A DNA stretch of 64,000 nucleotides from an uncultured Prevotella sp. (GTDB lineage Bacteria; Bacteroidota; Bacteroidia; Bacteroidales; Bacteroidaceae): contig OMZO01000001.1 of NCBI GenBank assembly GCA_900315525.1, positions 62,001 through 126,000 on the forward strand, written 5' to 3'. A program made the translations under genes and the position numbers. Under the pieces are notes generated by a model. The model had not been told where the DNA came from and searched no databases. It saw only the letters and a program-made list of their open reading frames with translations. Of this stretch, positions 62,235-64,000 are shown in pieces (the first letter of the stretch is position 1; each line of letters starts with the position of its first letter).

Positions 62235-64000
62235 TCAATTCCCACTGACAATCTCACCATGCGTGATGAAGTTGCGATCCTTTGGCAACGACGCAGGGGT
62301 GATTGTGAACCGTCGCCCGTTCTCCAGATTCAGTGTCACCTTCTGGAAACGAGGCTGAGTCAACATATAGCGGTCTGTTGCAGGACAGACAGGATAGAAG
62401 CCCATCGACGAGAAGAGATACCAGGCAGACATCTGTCCGGCATCGTCGTTGCCCGAGAGACCGCCTGGCGTATCGTTATACTCCGTATCGAGGATATGCG
62501 CCACGCGAAGAGCCGTCTTCTCTGGTTTGCCGATGAAATCATAGAGATAGGCTATCTGATGACAGGGTTCGTTGCCGTGCCAGTAACGCCCCTCTGTAAA
62601 CATCGAGTCGAGCTTAGCCTCAAACCGCTCTTTTCCACCCAGCATCTCTACCAGTCCCTCAACGTTCTGCGGCACATACCAAGTGTAATGACAGGTGGCA
62701 CCTTCCGTGATATATGGCTTGCGATGGATCAAGTCCAGATTATTCTCGAAAAGACCACCATCCGTCTTTTTCCTACTCACTTGCTGAGGTGCATGACGAC
62801 CGTCACAGTAGCCCGTCTTGGGGTTGATGACATGACGCCAGTTCTCAGAACGACGCATCAGTTCGGTATAATCCTGATTCCTGCCCAGTGCCTTTGCCAT
62901 CTGAGCCACCGCAAAGTCATCGAAGGCATACTCCAGCGTGCGCGAGGTCTGTTCGTCTTGATGGAAAGCCTCTTTCACTCCATCCTCCAAGGGGATATAG
63001 CCATACTTCAGGTAGCTGGGCAGTGCCCGACGGCCCATACCGTTCTTATAGTCCTCAAAAGTGGCAGGCGTCTCAAAGGCGTTCTTCCTCATACCTTCGT
63101 AGGCCTTTTCATAGTCGAAGTTACGGATGCCTTTCACATAGGCATCGGCTAAGACCACAGAACAGTGATCGCCAATCATCGCAGCCGTATAAGAGTTCCA
63201 ACAAGGGAAGATGGGTAGCCAACCACCCTGTTCATACATCGTCACGAGCGACTGCATCATATCAGCAGACTGTTGTGGAGCAATGATGTTATACAGCGGA
63301 TGCACAGCCCGATAGGTGTCCCACATCGAGAAATCGCCGTAGTAGGTTCGCGGCTCAGCTGCTGAAGAGGGCTCCATCGTAAGACCGTCGGCAAACTTCG
63401 GATAGTCACCACTTACATCACTCATCTCACGAGGCAGGAAGGAGGTGCGATAAAGGGCACCATAAAACTGGTTGACACGAGCCGTATCCTGATCCTCCAC
63501 ATCAATCGTATGCAGACGGGCTATCCATTTCGACGCCAGACGCTCCATCATACTCTCAAAGTCGTGAGCCTCAGCCTCAGCCGCAAAATTGTTCACCGCG
63601 CCCTCTTTGGTAGTAAACGAGGTAGCCGCCTTGAGGATAATCGGTTCATGGGCCTTTCCTTTGAACGTGAACCAGGCACAGAGACTATCACAGCCTGCAT
63701 CCTCTATCTCGTCATAAGCCTGTAACAGGAAATGACCACAGAAACCTGCAGGTTCACCCCATCCCTGATAGATGCGATGCACGGGATTGTAGCCATAGAT
63801 GGTCTTGTCGAGACTATTCACCGTCAGGAAGCCCTCTCCCTCATCACTGTTATGATTCAAGACGACATGTACTGGCCCGTCTTGTTCTGGTGTAATGCGG
63901 AAGATAGCGGAATGGCTATCGCCCGTCATCTCCACCTTCAGATGTTCCTGAGGCAGACGGACGGCATAATAATGAGGATGAGACACTTCTTCTGCATGCG
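62235..64000 (-). CDS. GH92 alpha-mannosidase (N-terminus outside the window)
   Basis: The frame remains open to the window edge; upstream of the in-frame GTG at 63986 it still encodes HAEE, matching the family's 'HxxEVxxPxYYxV' segment, so the gene continues beyond 64000. Visible: the second half of the N-terminal beta domain and the (alpha/alpha)6 barrel with FSMWDTYRAVHPLYNI, GNEPCHQIAYLYDFIG and GLSGNDDAGQMSAWY. GH92 enzymes are Ca2+-dependent exo-alpha-mannosidases used on host or yeast mannans and N-glycans. The lack of other mannan genes here leaves the substrate open. Confidence 0.95.
   Translation of the reverse strand, partial: HAEEVSHPHYYAVRLPQEHLKVEMTGDSHSAIFRITPEQDGPVHVVLNHNSDEGEGFLTVNSLDKTIYGYNPVHRIYQGWGEPAGFCGHFLLQAYDEIEDAGCDSLCAWFTFKGKAHEPIILKAATSFTTKEGAVNNFAAEAEAHDFESMMERLASKWIARLHTIDVEDQDTARVNQFYGALYRTSFLPREMSDVSGDYPKFADGLTMEPSSAAEPRTYYGDFSMWDTYRAVHPLYNIIAPQQSADMMQSLVTMYEQGGWLPIFPCWNSYTAAMIGDHCSVVLADAYVKGIRNFDYEKAYEGMRKNAFETPATFEDYKNGMGRRALPSYLKYGYIPLEDGVKEAFHQDEQTSRTLEYAFDDFAVAQMAKALGRNQDYTELMRRSENWRHVINPKTGYCDGRHAPQQVSRKKTDGGLFENNLDLIHRKPYITEGATCHYTWYVPQNVEGLVEMLGGKERFEAKLDSMFTEGRYWHGNEPCHQIAYLYDFIGKPEKTALRVAHILDTEYNDTPGGLSGNDDAGQMSAWYLFSSMGFYPVCPATDRYMLTQPRFQKVTLNLENGRRFTITPASLPKDRNFITHGEIVSGN

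Overview
The window looks like chromosomal DNA of a Bacteroidota bacterium, most likely order Bacteroidales and close to Prevotella. The evidence: a SusD/RagB protein with a run of carbohydrate-active enzymes, type IX secretion genes porU and porV, an S46 dipeptidyl-peptidase, many lipoproteins of the LruC/DUF4842 type, the ribosomal order rplM-rpsI-rpsB-tsf, and many copies of the Bacteroidota promoter (TTG or TTTG near -33, TAnnTTTG near -7, about 20 bp apart). Both ends of the window cut genes: susD at the left and a GH92 alpha-mannosidase at the right.

Layout. Positions 2-8955 (+) are the distal part of a plant-polysaccharide utilisation locus: SusD end, CE8 pectin methylesterase, CE7-type acetyl esterase, a second alpha/beta hydrolase, GH3 and GH43 enzymes. 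Positions 8987-14935 (-) hold an FAH-family hydrolase, porU, porV and ispF in one direction. Positions 15019-17874 (-) are the rplM-rpsI-rpsB-tsf operon behind a roughly 215-nt leader and a palindromic promoter. Positions 18171-20705 (-) hold an unusual trio: a DltA-like adenylating enzyme, an acyl carrier protein and an AAC(3)-fold acyltransferase. Then come pnp (-), a thioredoxin-fold lipoprotein without CXXC (+), tRNA-Val, two SGNH or alpha/beta esterases, a NUDIX hydrolase, topA-aroK, speA, argB, an ECF sigma factor with a small membrane partner, a CPBP protease and ribF.

Positions 36297-48376 are the most distinctive part: tRNA-Met followed by five lipoproteins that share a C-terminal LruC domain (core DF(D/N)YND or DFDFND) but have different middle domains. 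Three of them share the same 21-residue signal peptide pattern. A family of near-identical GNRA-loop terminators follows these genes. Between the fourth and fifth lies an 840-bp gene-poor stretch with a duplicated terminator, a decayed nuclease remnant and three different short motifs, each repeated three times at exactly 22 bp, then an ATPase gene.

Positions 48377-64000 carry a fused SpmA-SpmB-type membrane protein, a flippase, the S46 peptidase, a GH2 enzyme, a DbpA-type DEAD-box helicase, a LOG-family protein, a flavodiiron protein, a PfkB kinase, an M16 peptidase and the GH92 enzyme. Two more motif arrays (21-bp period) lie before the GH2 gene, and two copies of a 23-24-bp inverted-repeat element sit between convergent genes. 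Several genes have a -7 box only 7-8 nt from the ATG, which predicts almost leaderless mRNAs.
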